Of a stretch of 64,000 nt of DNA, positions 17,166 to 28,407 are shown piece after piece. Below the pieces are notes generated by a model. The model had not been told where the DNA came from. It saw nothing but the letters and a program-made list of their open reading frames with translations, and did no database searches. This DNA is from Paraburkholderia graminis C4D1M. Lineage in GTDB: Bacteria; Pseudomonadota; Gammaproteobacteria; Burkholderiales; Burkholderiaceae. Each line of letters starts with the position of its first letter. Position 1 is the stretch's first letter. The position numbers and the translations under genes are program-made. The stretch is from positions 186,001-250,000 of the forward strand of contig NZ_ABLD01000004.1 of the NCBI RefSeq assembly GCF_000172415.1, in the 5' to 3' direction.

Positions 17166-18374
17166 ATGCACACGATAACAAGCCACGAAGCTGCAAGACG
17201 AGGGGAGCGGGAACCGCTATGGACGCTGTTCAAGGTCGTGCTCGGCCTGTCGGCGTTGTCATGGGGCGGCCTCGCGCTAATGGCGCAGCTCGAGAATCAC
17301 TACGTCGAGCGCGAGGCCCGGCTCTCGCGAGTCGCGTTCTCCGATCTGATCGCGCTTGCGTGGATGGTGCCGGGGCCGGTGGGCTGCAACGTTGCCGTGC
17401 AGCTCGGACACGCGCTGCGCGGACGTGCCGGCGCATGGGTCGCGGGGATTGCAAGCGTGCTGCCCTTCTTCATGCTGATGACGCTCTTCGCGATCTTTTA
17501 CCGCACGCCGCTCGTGCGCACCTTCGCGTCGCAGACCTTGCTGAATCACTTTAGCGTGGTGCTCGCCACGCTGATCGGCATCACCTGGTACAAGCAGACG
17601 CGCGCGCTCGTGCGCGGCAAACTCGAATGGACGGCGGCAGTGGTCGGCTGCTTCGCGCTCTTCTATGCACACAGCCCGGCGGCTTATGTGCTGATGCTGA
17701 GCGCGGCCTTCGGCGCCGGCTGGGTGGTAAGCCCCGTGCGCAGCACGCGCTTTGTCGTGTCGTTCTCGCGAGGCGACTGGCAGATACTCGGCATGCTGTG
17801 CGTGTTCGTGCTGCTCTTCGCACTGCCGCTGCCGCATCGCTACGATCTCGCGCTGCTATGGCCGCGGCTCGCCGGCGCCGGCATGACGCTCTTCGGCGGC
17901 GGCTTTTCCGCGTTGCCGGTGCTCAAGACGCTGTTCGTCACGCCGACCATCGGCGTCTCCGACAACGACTTCACGCTGGCTTTTTCGTTGTCGCCGATCT
18001 CGCCCGGACCGCTGCTGAACGTGGTGCCGTTCTTCGGCTATCTCGTCGACGGCTGGGCGGGCGCGCTGCTCGCCACGCTCGCGCTGTTCGTGCCGTCGGG
18101 ATGCCTCGTCGTGCTGGCGCAGCGGCATCTGCATCAGTTGAAAATGAATCCGCGATTCGAGCATGGCATGCGGATTCTGCGCGCCGTCACCACGGCGTTC
18201 CTCGCGGTGGCCGTGCTGCGAATCGCCGGACATGTGCCGCTGCAACCGGTCTATCTGCTGACCGCCGTGTTCTCGGCGATGTGCTTCGCGAAGCTCAAGC
18301 TGCCCGTGTATGCGGTGTACGGCACCGTGGCGATTGCGTGCGGACTATGGCTTGCGTATGGCGCGTGGGCTTAG
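17166..18374 (+). CDS. Chromate transporter family (ChrA-like) membrane protein
   Basis: The 402-residue integral inner-membrane protein consists of two homologous CHR halves, matching the long-chain ChrA architecture. The N-terminal half has SWGGLALMAQLENHYVE and MVPGPVGCNVAVQLG. The second half has FGGGFSALPVLKTLFV and SPISPGPLLNVVPFFGYL, the paired GGG and PGP motifs of the family. ChrA exports chromate using the proton motive force, but many members, including ones in organisms without chromate resistance, carry unknown anions. The ATG at 17166 sits after a hairpin with a poor ribosome site. The start is uncertain. Confidence 0.85.
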   Translation: MHTITSHEAARRGEREPLWTLFKVVLGLSALSWGGLALMAQLENHYVEREARLSRVAFSDLIALAWMVPGPVGCNVAVQLGHALRGRAGAWVAGIASVLPFFMLMTLFAIFYRTPLVRTFASQTLLNHFSVVLATLIGITWYKQTRALVRGKLEWTAAVVGCFALFYAHSPAAYVLMLSAAFGAGWVVSPVRSTRFVVSFSRGDWQILGMLCVFVLLFALPLPHRYDLALLWPRLAGAGMTLFGGGFSALPVLKTLFVTPTIGVSDNDFTLAFSLSPISPGPLLNVVPFFGYLVDGWAGALLATLALFVPSGCLVVLAQRHLHQLKMNPRFEHGMRILRAVTTAFLAVAVLRIAGHVPLQPVYLLTAVFSAMCFAKLKLPVYAVYGTVAIACGLWLAYGAWA

Positions 18375-18379
18375 CGCGA

Positions 18380-18838
18380 TCAGAATCCGCGTGACAGCAC
18401 CGCGAAGCCGACCGTCACGACACCGAGCACGATGTTGATCAGCACGAGACGCCGGATCGTGCCGACCGCCTGCGCGCCGTCAGGCCACTTCTGCGCCTGC
18501 ACTGCGCGGCGAATGCGCGGAAATACGGCGAACCGGATATGCCCGAAGATCAGCATCATGACGATGCCGAGGCCGGCCATTGCATGCAACGGCCAGGTGG
18601 CGTGACCGCCGCCGAATTGCATCAGCAGGAAACCGCCCGTCAGCAGAATGACGAGCACCGAAGCCGCCACCCAATTGAAGAAGTGGCCAAACACCGATTC
18701 CCACAACGGCAAGCGCAATTGCGGCGAGAGATCGGCTATGGCGGGGCGCAAGCAGAAGTGCGCGAAGATCATCCCGCCCACCCACACCGCGACTGCGAGC
18801 AGATGTAGAAAGAGCGCGAGTTCGATAGCCTTGTTCAT
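18380..18838 (-). CDS. CopD-like four-helix membrane protein
   Basis: This 152-residue protein has four predicted transmembrane helices (about residues 5-25, 48-72, 85-105, 128-150). It starts with LFLHLLAVAVWVGGMIFAHF, the histidine-bearing pattern of the CopD/YozB-type membrane family, and has a second conserved His in WPLHAMAGLG. The histidines may bind haem or copper by analogy, but that is inference. Its stop lies 6 nt from the convergent chromate transporter stop. The start at 18838 is preceded by a GAGAGGAATACAAC ribosome site. Confidence 0.72.
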   Translation of the reverse strand: MNKAIELALFLHLLAVAVWVGGMIFAHFCLRPAIADLSPQLRLPLWESVFGHFFNWVAASVLVILLTGGFLLMQFGGGHATWPLHAMAGLGIVMMLIFGHIRFAVFPRIRRAVQAQKWPDGAQAVGTIRRLVLINIVLGVVTVGFAVLSRGF

Positions 18839-19157
18839 GTTGTATTCCTCTCCGACGACGCCACACCGCTTATGCCGAATGATATGAGCAGCGGCTATTG
18901 AGCGCGTTCGACCGCACGCCCTGCGTGCAGTTCCAAAACGCCCGTGGCTTGCGTCGTTTTTCTTGTTGTTATTGCAGCGCGGCTGATGTCTCGACGAAGT
19001 ACCGCGACCTGCTACTTCGCTGGTACTTCGACTCGATACCGCGACGCCGCCCCCGAATTTGCCGCGCGCTGTACTGCAATGCGCTGTACTGCAATGACTT
19101 GCACGGCCAGCGCCTTGCATGCTAGCAGACGTCGGCCGCTTTCAACATGAATCTTCG
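18839..19157. other. Intergenic region with short direct and inverted repeats
   Basis: This 319-nt region lies between the parC 3' end and the start of the CopD-like gene. It holds an exact 15-bp tandem duplication (19066-19080 and 19081-19095) and an inverted repeat CGAAGTACC / GGTACTTCG (18995-19003, 19022-19030). No gene is supported. The minus-strand promoter of the CopD-like gene should be here. Confidence 0.45.
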
Positions 19158-21482
19158 TCAGGCAACCGGCACCGGACGCATGCCTTCGAGCTTGAGCTTG
19201 CTCTCCGGCGCACGGCCCTTGCGTGCCCGCTTGCCGACATGCGCGGCGAGCGCGGCGCCGCTCAGCTTTTCTTCGTCCAGCCGACCGCCGCGGCGCGCGC
19301 CGATCAGCATCACGCCGGCCGCGTTGATGGCGAGCGCCTGCACCAGCGTTTCCTTGTCGTCGAGCGCCATCAGCGTGACGCCGCGGCCGCCGCCCGACAG
19401 CGTCTTCATTTCGTCGATGCCGAACACCAGCAGGCGACCCGCCGACGACAGACACGCAACCTGCGTCGCGTCCGGCAGCATCGGCATGGGCGCGAGCGGC
19501 GCGGCGCCTGCGTCGATCGTCATGAACGACTTGCCCGCCTTCACGCGGCTCACCATGTCGCCGACCTTCGCGATGAAGCCGAAGCCGTTGCTCGATGCGA
19601 GCAGCAACGCCTGATCCGCCGAAGCCGCGTAGTAATGCATCAGATGGCTGCCCGACTCCATTTCGATCAGCGACGTGACCGGCACGCCGTCGCCGCGGCC
19701 GCCCGGCAGCGACGCCACCGCGACCGAATAGACGCGCCCGTTGCTGCCCCAGGCGATGAGCGTGTCCGGCGTGCGGCACTGGAACGCCGCGTAGAGACTG
19801 TCGCCGGCCTTGAACGTGAAGCCCGCCGTGTCGAGGCCGTGCCCCTTCAGCGCGCGCACCCAGCCCTTTTGCGAGACCACGACCGTGACCGGTTCGTCGA
19901 CCACGCGGGCTTCGTACGTCGCGCGCTTTTCCTGCTGGATCAGCGTGCGACGCTCGTCGCCGTATTGCTTCGCGTCGGCTTCGACTTCCTTGATGAGCAG
20001 ACGCTTCATCGCCGATTCGCTGCCGAGCAGTTCTTCGAGCTTCGCCTTCTCGTCGCGCAGTTCCGCGAGTTCCTTCTCGATCTTGATCTTCTCGAGCCGC
20101 GCCAACTGACGCAGCCGGATTTCGAGGATGTCTTCGGCCTGCCGGTCGGACAAGCCAAAGGCGGCCATCAATGCGACCTTCGGTTCGTCGGACTCGCGAA
20201 TGATGCGGATCACTTCGTCGATATTCAGGAAGACGATCATCCGCCCTTCGAGGATGTGAATCCGGTCGTCGACCTTCGTCAAACGATGACGCGTGCGGCG
20301 CGTGACGGTGGCGAAACGGAACGCGATCCACTCGTGCAGGATTTCGCTCAAGCCCTTCTGACGCGGCCGGCCGTCGCCGCCCACCATCACCATATTCAGC
20401 GACGCGTTCGACTCGAGACTCGTATGCGCGAGCAGCGTGTTGACGAACTCCGTCTGATCGATGCGGCTCGACTTCGGCTCGAATACGAGGCGCACGGGCG
20501 CGTCCTTGCCCGACTCGTCGCGCACTGCGTCGAGCAGGCCGAGCATGGTCTGCTTGCCCTGCAACTGTTCGGGCGTGAGCGCTTTCTTGCCGAGCTTGAT
20601 CTTCGGATTGGTCTGCTCCTCGATTTCCTCGAGCACCTTCTGCGCGGCCGTGTTCGGCGGCAATTCGGTGATGACCAGTTGCCACTGGCCGCGTGCGAGG
20701 TCCTCGATCTTCCAGCGGGCACGCACCTTCAGACTGCCGCGGCCCGTTTCATACGCCGCCGAGATTTCCGCTTCGCTCGAAATGATCTGGCCGCCGCCTG
20801 GGAAGTCCGGCCCCGGCACATGCTCCATCAACTCCGCGTGCGTGATCTTCGGATTGCGGATCATCGCGACCGTGGCAGCCGCGACTTCGCGCAGGTTGTG
20901 CGACGGAATTTCAGTCGCGAGACCGACCGCGATGCCCGACGCGCCGTTCAGCAAAACGAACGGCAGACGCGCGGGCAACAGCCGCGGCTCGTCGAACTCG
21001 CCGTCGTAGTTCTTCATGAAGTCGACGGTGCCCTGGTCGATTTCGGCGAGCAGCAGCTTCGCGATCGGCGTCAGGCGCGCTTCGGTGTACCGCATCGCCG
21101 CCGCGCCGTCGCCGTCGCGAGAGCCGAAGTTGCCCTGGCCGTCGATCAGCGGATAGCGCATCGAAAAATCCTGCGCGAGACGCACGAGCGCGTCGTACGC
21201 CGACTGGTCGCCGTGCGGGTGATACTTACCGAGCACGTCGCCGACCACGCGCGCCGACTTCACCGGCTTGGCGTTGTCGGACAGACCCATGTCGTTCATC
21301 GCGAACAGGATGCGGCGTTGCACCGGCTTCTGGCCGTCGCAGACATCCGGCAGCGCGCGGCCCTTGACCACGCTCACCGCATAGTCGAGATACGCGCGCT
21401 CCGCGTAATTGCCGAGCGTCAGGAAGTCGCCTTCGGGCGGCGGCGGCTCGGTGAAAAGGTCGAGAGTGTTATCGTCGTCCAT
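19158..21482 (-). CDS. parC: DNA topoisomerase IV subunit A
   Basis: ParC is the DNA-breaking subunit of topoisomerase IV, which unlinks daughter chromosomes. The 774-residue protein has the winged-helix/tower domain with the catalytic Tyr in [14 protein letters not shown]. The quinolone region reads [16 protein letters not shown], with Gln where E. coli has Ser80 and Asp where it has Glu84. The breakage domain ends about residue 490, and a beta-pinwheel C-terminal domain follows ([19 protein letters not shown]). It lies 58 nt downstream of parE on the same strand and is probably co-transcribed. Confidence 0.96.
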   Translation of the reverse strand: MDDDNTLDLFTEPPPPEGDFLTLGNYAERAYLDYAVSVVKGRALPDVCDGQKPVQRRILFAMNDMGLSDNAKPVKSARVVGDVLGKYHPHGDQSAYDALVRLAQDFSMRYPLIDGQGNFGSRDGDGAAAMRYTEARLTPIAKLLLAEIDQGTVDFMKNYDGEFDEPRLLPARLPFVLLNGASGIAVGLATEIPSHNLREVAAATVAMIRNPKITHAELMEHVPGPDFPGGGQIISSEAEISAAYETGRGSLKVRARWKIEDLARGQWQLVITELPPNTAAQKVLEEIEEQTNPKIKLGKKALTPEQLQGKQTMLGLLDAVRDESGKDAPVRLVFEPKSSRIDQTEFVNTLLAHTSLESNASLNMVMVGGDGRPRQKGLSEILHEWIAFRFATVTRRTRHRLTKVDDRIHILEGRMIVFLNIDEVIRIIRESDEPKVALMAAFGLSDRQAEDILEIRLRQLARLEKIKIEKELAELRDEKAKLEELLGSESAMKRLLIKEVEADAKQYGDERRTLIQQEKRATYEARVVDEPVTVVVSQKGWVRALKGHGLDTAGFTFKAGDSLYAAFQCRTPDTLIAWGSNGRVYSVAVASLPGGRGDGVPVTSLIEMESGSHLMHYYAASADQALLLASSNGFGFIAKVGDMVSRVKAGKSFMTIDAGAAPLAPMPMLPDATQVACLSSAGRLLVFGIDEMKTLSGGGRGVTLMALDDKETLVQALAINAAGVMLIGARRGGRLDEEKLSGAALAAHVGKRARKGRAPESKLKLEGMRPVPVA

Positions 21483-21540
21483 CTAGAATCCGTATCGTGT
21501 TTGGCGTGAGGTTTCGTGCGGGAGCGCTGGCTTGCACCGC

Positions 21541-23526
21541 TCAGATATCCGCTTCGACTTCATTGCCCTTTTCTTCGAGCCAGTTGCGGCGCGACGCCGC
21601 TTCGCCCTTGCCCATCAGCATGGTCATGCGCGCGACCGTGGCGTCGTAGTCGAGCTCGCCGAGCGCCACCGGCGTGAGACGCCGCGTGTCCGGGTTCATC
21701 GTCGTATCCCACAGTTGTTCGGCGCTCATTTCACCCAGCCCCTTGAAGCGGCTGATCGACCATTGCGTGTCGCGCACGCCGTCCTTGCGCAGCTTGTCGA
21801 GAATCGCCTCGAGCTCGCCTTGGTCGAGTGCGTACAGCTTCTGCGCGGGCTTCTTGCCGCGCGCGGGTGCGTCGACGCGAAAGAGCGGCGGACGCGCGAT
21901 GCACACATGACCGCGTTCGATCAGCTGCGGGAAGTGCTTGAAGAACAGCGTGAGCAGCAACACCTGGATGTGCGAGCCGTCCACGTCCGCGTCCGACAGA
22001 ATGCAGATCTTGCCGTAGCGCAGATTCGACAGATCGATCTTGTCGTCGGGGCTGTGCGGATCGACGCCGATCGCCACCGAAATGTCGTGCACCTCGTTGT
22101 TCGCAAAGAGACGGTCGCGCTCGGTTTCCCACGTGTTCAGCACCTTGCCGCGCAGCGGCAGGATCGCCTGGAACTCCTTGTCGCGGCCCATTTTCGCCGA
22201 GCCGCCCGCCGAATCGCCCTCGACGAGGAACAACTCGTTGCGGCCGATTTCCGTCGATTCGCAATCGGTCAGCTTGCCGGGCAGCACGGCCACGCCCGAA
22301 CTCTTGCGCTTCTCGACCTTTTGCCCGGCACGCGTGCGCGCCTGCGCCTGCTTGATGACGAGGTCCGCGAGCTTCTTGCCGTGCTCGACGTGCTGGTTGA
22401 GCCACAATTCCAGCGCGGGACGCGCGAACGACGACACGAGCTTCACCGCGTCGCGGCTATTCAGACGCTCCTTGATTTGCCCCTGGAACTGCGGGTCCAA
22501 CACTTTCGCCGACAGCACGAACGACACGCGCGCGAACACGTCTTCGGCGAGCAGCTTCACGCCCTTCGGCTGCAGGTTGTGCAACTCGACGAAACTCTTG
22601 ACCGCCTGGAACAAGCCTTCGCGCAAGCCGGATTCGTGCGTGCCGCCCGCGGGCGTCGGAATCAGATTGACGTACGACTCACGCGTGAGCGGCCCTTCCT
22701 CGCTCCACGCGACGACCCACGCCGCGCCCTCGCCTTCGGCAAACGTCTCTTCGTTCGCGCGCGAGTTTTCGGCGTAACGCTCGCCTTCGAAAAGCGGAAT
22801 CAGCAGGTCGCTGCCGCTCATGCCTTCGAGCAGATAGCCGCGCAAGCCGTCTTCGTATTTCCAGCTTTGCTGTTCCCCGGTTCGCTCGTTGACGAGTGTG
22901 ACTTCGACGCCCGGCAACAAGACCGCTTTCGAGCGCAGCAGACGCTGCAGTTCGCCGAGCGGCAGATTCGGCGAATCGAAGTACTTCGGATTCGCCCATG
23001 CGGTCACGCGCGTGCCCGACTTCTTTTCGCCCCTGGCTGCGGCGCGCACTTCGAGCGGTTTGGCGACGTCGCCGTTGGCGAAGCTGAGCGCGGCGACCTT
23101 ACCGTCACGCCATACGGTGACGTCGAGGCGCGTGGACAGCGCGTTGGTGACCGACACGCCGACGCCGTGCAGGCCGCCCGAAAACGTGTACGCGCCGCCA
23201 GCGGCTTTATCGAATTTGCCGCCCGCGTGCAGGCGCGTGAACACGATTTCGACGACCGGCACGCCTTCTTCCGGATGCAGGCCGAAGGGGATGCCGCGGC
23301 CGTCGTCTTCGACCGACACCGAATGATCCGCGTGCAGCGTGACCGTGATTTGCCGGCCGTAGCCGCCGAGGGCTTCGTCCGACGCGTTGTCGATGACTTC
23401 CTGAATGATGTGCAGCGGATTCTCGGTGCGGGTATACATGCCGGGCCGTTGCTTGACCGGCTCGAGACCCTTCAACACCTTGATCGACGCTTCGCTATAC
23501 GCGGCGTTTGGCTTTTTCGTGGACAT
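21541..23526 (-). CDS. parE: DNA topoisomerase IV subunit B
   Basis: ParE is the ATPase subunit of topoisomerase IV. The 661-residue protein has a GHKL ATPase domain (HIIQEVIDNASDEALGG with the catalytic Glu; GLHGVGVSVTNALS as the ATP-lid motif) and a TOPRIM domain around FLVEGDSAGGSAKMGRD and ILSDADVDGSHIQVLLL. The terminal domain contains RFKGLGEMSAEQLWDTTMNP. Length is as expected for the type II ParE of proteobacteria. It heads the parE-parC pair. A TTGTCCAC / GTGGACAA inverted repeat lies in its leader. Confidence 0.96.
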   Translation of the reverse strand: MSTKKPNAAYSEASIKVLKGLEPVKQRPGMYTRTENPLHIIQEVIDNASDEALGGYGRQITVTLHADHSVSVEDDGRGIPFGLHPEEGVPVVEIVFTRLHAGGKFDKAAGGAYTFSGGLHGVGVSVTNALSTRLDVTVWRDGKVAALSFANGDVAKPLEVRAAARGEKKSGTRVTAWANPKYFDSPNLPLGELQRLLRSKAVLLPGVEVTLVNERTGEQQSWKYEDGLRGYLLEGMSGSDLLIPLFEGERYAENSRANEETFAEGEGAAWVVAWSEEGPLTRESYVNLIPTPAGGTHESGLREGLFQAVKSFVELHNLQPKGVKLLAEDVFARVSFVLSAKVLDPQFQGQIKERLNSRDAVKLVSSFARPALELWLNQHVEHGKKLADLVIKQAQARTRAGQKVEKRKSSGVAVLPGKLTDCESTEIGRNELFLVEGDSAGGSAKMGRDKEFQAILPLRGKVLNTWETERDRLFANNEVHDISVAIGVDPHSPDDKIDLSNLRYGKICILSDADVDGSHIQVLLLTLFFKHFPQLIERGHVCIARPPLFRVDAPARGKKPAQKLYALDQGELEAILDKLRKDGVRDTQWSISRFKGLGEMSAEQLWDTTMNPDTRRLTPVALGELDYDATVARMTMLMGKGEAASRRNWLEEKGNEVEADI

Positions 23527-23553
23527 GGTTGACTCGGGTGCGTCGGTTCATCG

Positions 23554-23588
23554 TTGTCCACAGGTCCGGTTGATAAGTCCGTGGACAA
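23554..23588. repeat. Inverted repeat in the parE leader
   Basis: Arms TTGTCCAC (23554-23561) and GTGGACAA (23581-23588), 8 bp perfect with a 19-nt loop, lie 28 nt upstream of the parE ATG. It could be a leader hairpin or protein-binding site. The rest of the 394-nt gap to the next gene shows nothing else clear. Confidence 0.45.
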
Positions 23589-23884
23589 TGCGTTGAGTTT
23601 TCAAAAAAAGCGAAACGAAACAACGTGGTTAGGTGGGATGCCCGCGATGCGGGCAAGCTGTTTGTCGCATGGGTTGCGCTCGTTCGCCGCGTGATGAGCG
23701 CGCGGCGTTCGTGCGCATTTACAGCATTCCCCTGATTGGGCGCTGCATCGCGGCCCAGCGCCACCGCTGCTGAAAACGCCGGGGATGCCTTGTTCGCGGG
23801 GTATTTTACTGATTTCGAACCTGGCGGCAATTCACGGCGCACACGATTGGCCATTCGGACAAGGCGCGGTCCACACGCAAGCGA

Positions 23885-23914
23885 AAGCGCCGACGACGAA
23901 AGACGCCGGCGCTT
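23885..23914 (-). terminator. Hairpin downstream of the ABC-F gene
   Basis: On the minus strand AAGCGCCG and CGGCGCTT pair across a 14-nt loop, starting 6 nt after the ABC-F stop codon. Only three T residues follow, so it is a weak intrinsic terminator at best. Confidence 0.45.
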
Positions 23915-23920
23915 GCCGCC

Positions 23921-25915
<1,995 letters not shown>

Positions 25916-26178
25916 GGGAAATTGGAGAAGACAGCGAGGATTCGGAACTGCTCATTGTACCGGGCGCGCGAGCGGGTGCCTGTATGCCGGAAGATATAGG
26001 ACGAACGCGCCGTGTTGCGATGCCCGGCGTCGACGGTCGGGTCGGGTGGCTTGCGTCGGCTTGCATCGGCTCGCTCTTGTCCGCTTTTATCCGCGTGCGA
26101 GCCGTGCGAACGCGAGCATGAAGCGGCTGCCGGGCGATGCCGATGCGCGCCCGGCCATTTGCGATCCGGCGGCGCGCG

Positions 26179-26580
26179 CTATTTCACGTGCACGGTGATG
26201 GTCTTGCTGAGTCCGGGACCATAGGAACGGTGCGCGCCGTCGCCGAATTGCAGCGTCAGCGTATGGTCGCCCGGCGGCAGTGTCAGGTCCGTTTCCGTCT
26301 GACCCTTGCCGAAGTGCAGCGATTTGTCGTTGGCGGGAATCACCTCGCCTTTCGGCAGCGGCTTGCCGTCCACCAGCAGATGATGATGGCCCGTGCCGTC
26401 CGTCATCGTGCCGGCCGGGGCGATCTTCATGCCGTCGACGGCGAATACCACGTGGACGGGATTGCTGACGGTCGCGCCGTCCGTCGGCTGCACGAAGGAC
26501 ACGCTTGCCGCCTGCGCCGCGCCCGACGCCGCCAGCAATCCAGCCAGTGCCGCGCCGCTCAACCATCTGGTTTTGAACAT
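26179..26580 (-). CDS. Exported DUF4399-type protein
   Basis: The 133-residue protein has a signal peptide (cleavage after GAAQAA, about residue 25) and a small beta-sandwich domain with FVQPTDGATVSNPVHVVFAV, GTGHHHLLVDGKPLP and the ending GDHTLTLQFGDGAHRSYGPG. This matches DUF4399, a periplasmic family whose His-rich loop suggests metal binding, though that is unproven. The ATG at 26580 follows a strong AAGGAG ribosome site. It is a single gene, divergent from rubredoxin. Function is unknown. Confidence 0.82.
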   Translation of the reverse strand: MFKTRWLSGAALAGLLAASGAAQAASVSFVQPTDGATVSNPVHVVFAVDGMKIAPAGTMTDGTGHHHLLVDGKPLPKGEVIPANDKSLHFGKGQTETDLTLPPGDHTLTLQFGDGAHRSYGPGLSKTITVHVK

Positions 26581-26796
26581 CGTTTTCTCCTTGTTAGAAA
26601 CGTGAGCCACGCACGATGCGCAGCGCCGCTGCGAGTCAGCAGCATACACGCGGTGCGTGATGGAGCTTGTGCGTGCCTGCGTCAAATCCGATTGCCGATG
26701 CCGTTGACGAATTCCGGTAATATGCGGCTCTCCGCGGATGCCCGAAAAAGGGGCAGACTGCGCGGGATCATTGCATTGAAGAGAGAAGAGTACGTC

Positions 26797-26988
26797 GTGA
26801 GCGAAGTAACGGAAGTGACTGAGTACAAGAGCTGGGTTTGCCTGATTTGCGGCTGGATCTATAACGAAGAAGAAGGTTTGCCCGAAGAAGGCATCGCGCC
26901 CGGCACCCGCTTTGCCGCGATTCCCGAGGACTGGCGCTGCCCGCTGTGCGACGTCGGCAAGGCGGAGTTTGCGGTGGTGGAGTTTTGA
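26797..26988 (+). CDS. Rubredoxin
   Basis: This 63-residue iron-sulfur electron carrier has two Cys pairs, CLICG (about residues 16-20) and CPLC (about 49-52), which hold one Fe. The typical DWRCPLCDVGKAEF ending is present. A GTG at 26797 with the upstream GAGAGAAGAG ribosome site gives the family's usual length. The acidic N-terminus (SEVTEVTEY) is a short extension. Rubredoxins pass electrons to alkane hydroxylases or oxygen/ROS-reducing enzymes, but no partner gene is adjacent. tRNA-Arg follows 140 nt downstream. Confidence 0.93.
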   Translation: MSEVTEVTEYKSWVCLICGWIYNEEEGLPEEGIAPGTRFAAIPEDWRCPLCDVGKAEFAVVEF

Positions 26989-27021
26989 GGTTGGGCGTGA
27001 CGTCGTTTCCGACGGTTTTGC

Positions 27022-27027
27022 TATACT
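27022..27027 (+). promoter_or_regulatory. Possible -10 element for tRNA-Arg
   Basis: TATACT stands in a GC-rich background about 100 nt upstream of the tRNA. No good -35 hexamer is evident at 17 nt, so the call is tentative. Confidence 0.35.
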
Positions 27028-27128
27028 CTTGCCCTCGCTTGCATGGCTGAAAACGCAAGCGCTTGCGGCGTCATTTCGGCGCGGCAATCACAGATCAGGG
27101 GTCCGGTCCGCCCCGTTGTAGCTATCCG

Positions 27129-27203
27129 CTCCCTGTAGTTCAATGGATAGAACAAGTGCCTCCTAAGCGCTAGATGCAGGTTCGATTCCTGCCAGGGGGA
27201 CCA
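27129..27203 (+). tRNA. tRNA-Arg (anticodon CCU)
   Basis: A 75-nt cloverleaf with encoded CCA folds completely. The acceptor stem pairs CUCCCUG with CAGGGGG. The D-stem is GUUC/GAAC. The anticodon stem is AGUGC/GCGCU around the loop CUCCUAA, giving anticodon CCU. The T-arm is GCAGG-UUCGAUU-CCUGC. It decodes AGG. tRNA-Arg(CCU) genes are frequent integration sites for islands. Accessory-looking genes follow, but I found no second copy of its 3' end in the window. Confidence 0.95.
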
Positions 27204-27300
27204 ACGAGATCCACAGCCGCTACTACGTGTGCCGAAAGTTGCTAGTTGCGAAGCAACGCTGCGCCAAAACGCGAGAACAGATGCGCCTGCCAAGGGCGCA

Positions 27301-27540
27301 TCAAAACGCAAAATCGGCGAAATCATCAACCTCCTGAAACCAACGTCGCTCCCAGATCGAGTGCCGCTCTTTCTTTAGATGACGCCGCGGGTTGCCGCAC
27401 ATCCAGCAACTGCAGGGCGTGGGTGTATCGATCAGGCGGCCAAGCTGGACCTCGGTCTTGTGCGGCGCTCCGGCCCACCAATCCCTTCGTTTACGTTTGA
27501 GTCGCGCCCGGTCAGCCCGGCGCCGCGCTGTATTTGCCAT
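27301..27540 (-). CDS. Small Cys-rich, Arg-rich protein of unknown function
   Basis: This 79-residue basic protein starts [20 protein letters not shown] and contains the motif TPTPCSCWMCGNPRRH, with three Cys that could bind zinc, followed by a charged tail. I recall similar small proteins with a CSCxMCGNPR motif in varied bacteria, none with a known role. Its position just after tRNA-Arg suggests accessory cargo. The ATG at 27540 is the natural start because the basic leader begins there. Confidence 0.62.
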   Translation of the reverse strand: MANTARRRADRARLKRKRRDWWAGAPHKTEVQLGRLIDTPTPCSCWMCGNPRRHLKKERHSIWERRWFQEVDDFADFAF

Positions 27541-27631
27541 TTCACACCTCAATTTCGATAGCTGAATGTGCGAAAGCCCGCTCGCGGCGGGCTAGGGTGG
27601 CAGTAGTCGGCTCTCTCGCTCGGGACTCAGC

Positions 27632-28360
27632 TTATGCGAGCGGCGCGCGACGAGTGGGCTGCGGACAGGTTGATCGCAATCCGTCGATGTGCTCGTTCAG
27701 ATTTGCGGGAATCTTTTGCCACATCGGGTCAAGCACGAAGTCGATTCCCTCTCGCCGGGCTTGCTTGGCAGCCGGCACGAAGTCGGCATCGCCCGCCATA
27801 AGCACAATCTGATCGACTTGCTTCTTGAAAGCAAGCGACGAGACGTCGACTCCGATTCGCATGTCGACGCCCTTCTGGCGGATATCGATTGTGACGTCGT
27901 CCTCCCGGAGGTCAGCCATCTGAATCTTGCCAGCGAGCAGTTCTATCACCTTGTGCGGTTTGATCGTCCATTGCGTGTGGGCCGATAGATGTCCCAGGCG
28001 AAGCGCGACCTTGCGTTTGGCGCGCAACTCCTCGTGTAGTGCCAGGCGAAACTGTGCCTCTGCGGACTTCCCGAAATCGACAGCCTTTTTGCTGACCGGG
28101 TTGTGCATCTTCTTGTCGAGCGGCGGACAGTCGTAAAAGAAGATGCGATACAACTCGCGCCGGTCTTCTCGATGCGATCGGCCTTGCGATCCGTTCGCGG
28201 GATTGGTCACCGCTTTGCGCGCCTGCTTTGGTGTGAGATGGGCACAGGCCCATCGGTGTGCGCATTCGGCTGCACGGCCGGCATTGTGAGCGTTGTGCGG
28301 TTCAATCGCCCGAAAGCGTTTCACAAAATATGCGCCATCGATCAGAATCGCCGTTGGCAT
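27632..28360 (-). CDS. NYN/PIN-like domain protein (putative ribonuclease)
   Basis: The 242-residue protein has NYN features. MPTAILIDGAYFVKRF supplies the first acidic residue, RIFFYDCPPLD the second strand, KGVDMRIGVDVSSLAFK the central Asp pair, and VLMAGDADFVPAAKQARREG the final catalytic-type Asp motif. NYN domains are metal-dependent nucleases often found in mobile or defence contexts. The early helix insert with AAECAHRWACAHLT is unusual. It lies in accessory DNA after tRNA-Arg. The ATG at 28360 is preceded by AAAAAGGT. Confidence 0.75.
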   Translation of the reverse strand: MPTAILIDGAYFVKRFRAIEPHNAHNAGRAAECAHRWACAHLTPKQARKAVTNPANGSQGRSHREDRRELYRIFFYDCPPLDKKMHNPVSKKAVDFGKSAEAQFRLALHEELRAKRKVALRLGHLSAHTQWTIKPHKVIELLAGKIQMADLREDDVTIDIRQKGVDMRIGVDVSSLAFKKQVDQIVLMAGDADFVPAAKQARREGIDFVLDPMWQKIPANLNEHIDGLRSTCPQPTRRAPLA

Positions 28361-28385
28361 GTGTACCTTTTTATTGTCGGTGAAA

Positions 28386-28407
28386 AGCAAAAAGCCCGAG
28401 GGCTCGG
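28386..28407 (-). terminator. Weak hairpin with T-tract upstream of the NYN gene
   Basis: On the minus strand a short stem (AGCCC / GGGCT or CCGA / TCGG) is followed by TTTTTGCTTTT. It may end the DUF1275 transcript or act in the NYN leader. A second hairpin CGTTGC / GCAACG lies at 28410-28430. Confidence 0.4.

Noticed and set aside
19119..21509. Long plus-strand open frame antisense to parC
   Set aside because: It mirrors the parC coding strand, with the Arg/His/Ala/Leu-rich composition typical of antisense frames in GC-rich DNA. parC is certain.
21532..23532. Long plus-strand open frame antisense to parE
   Set aside because: Same reason. No domain or ribosome site. parE matches its family from end to end.
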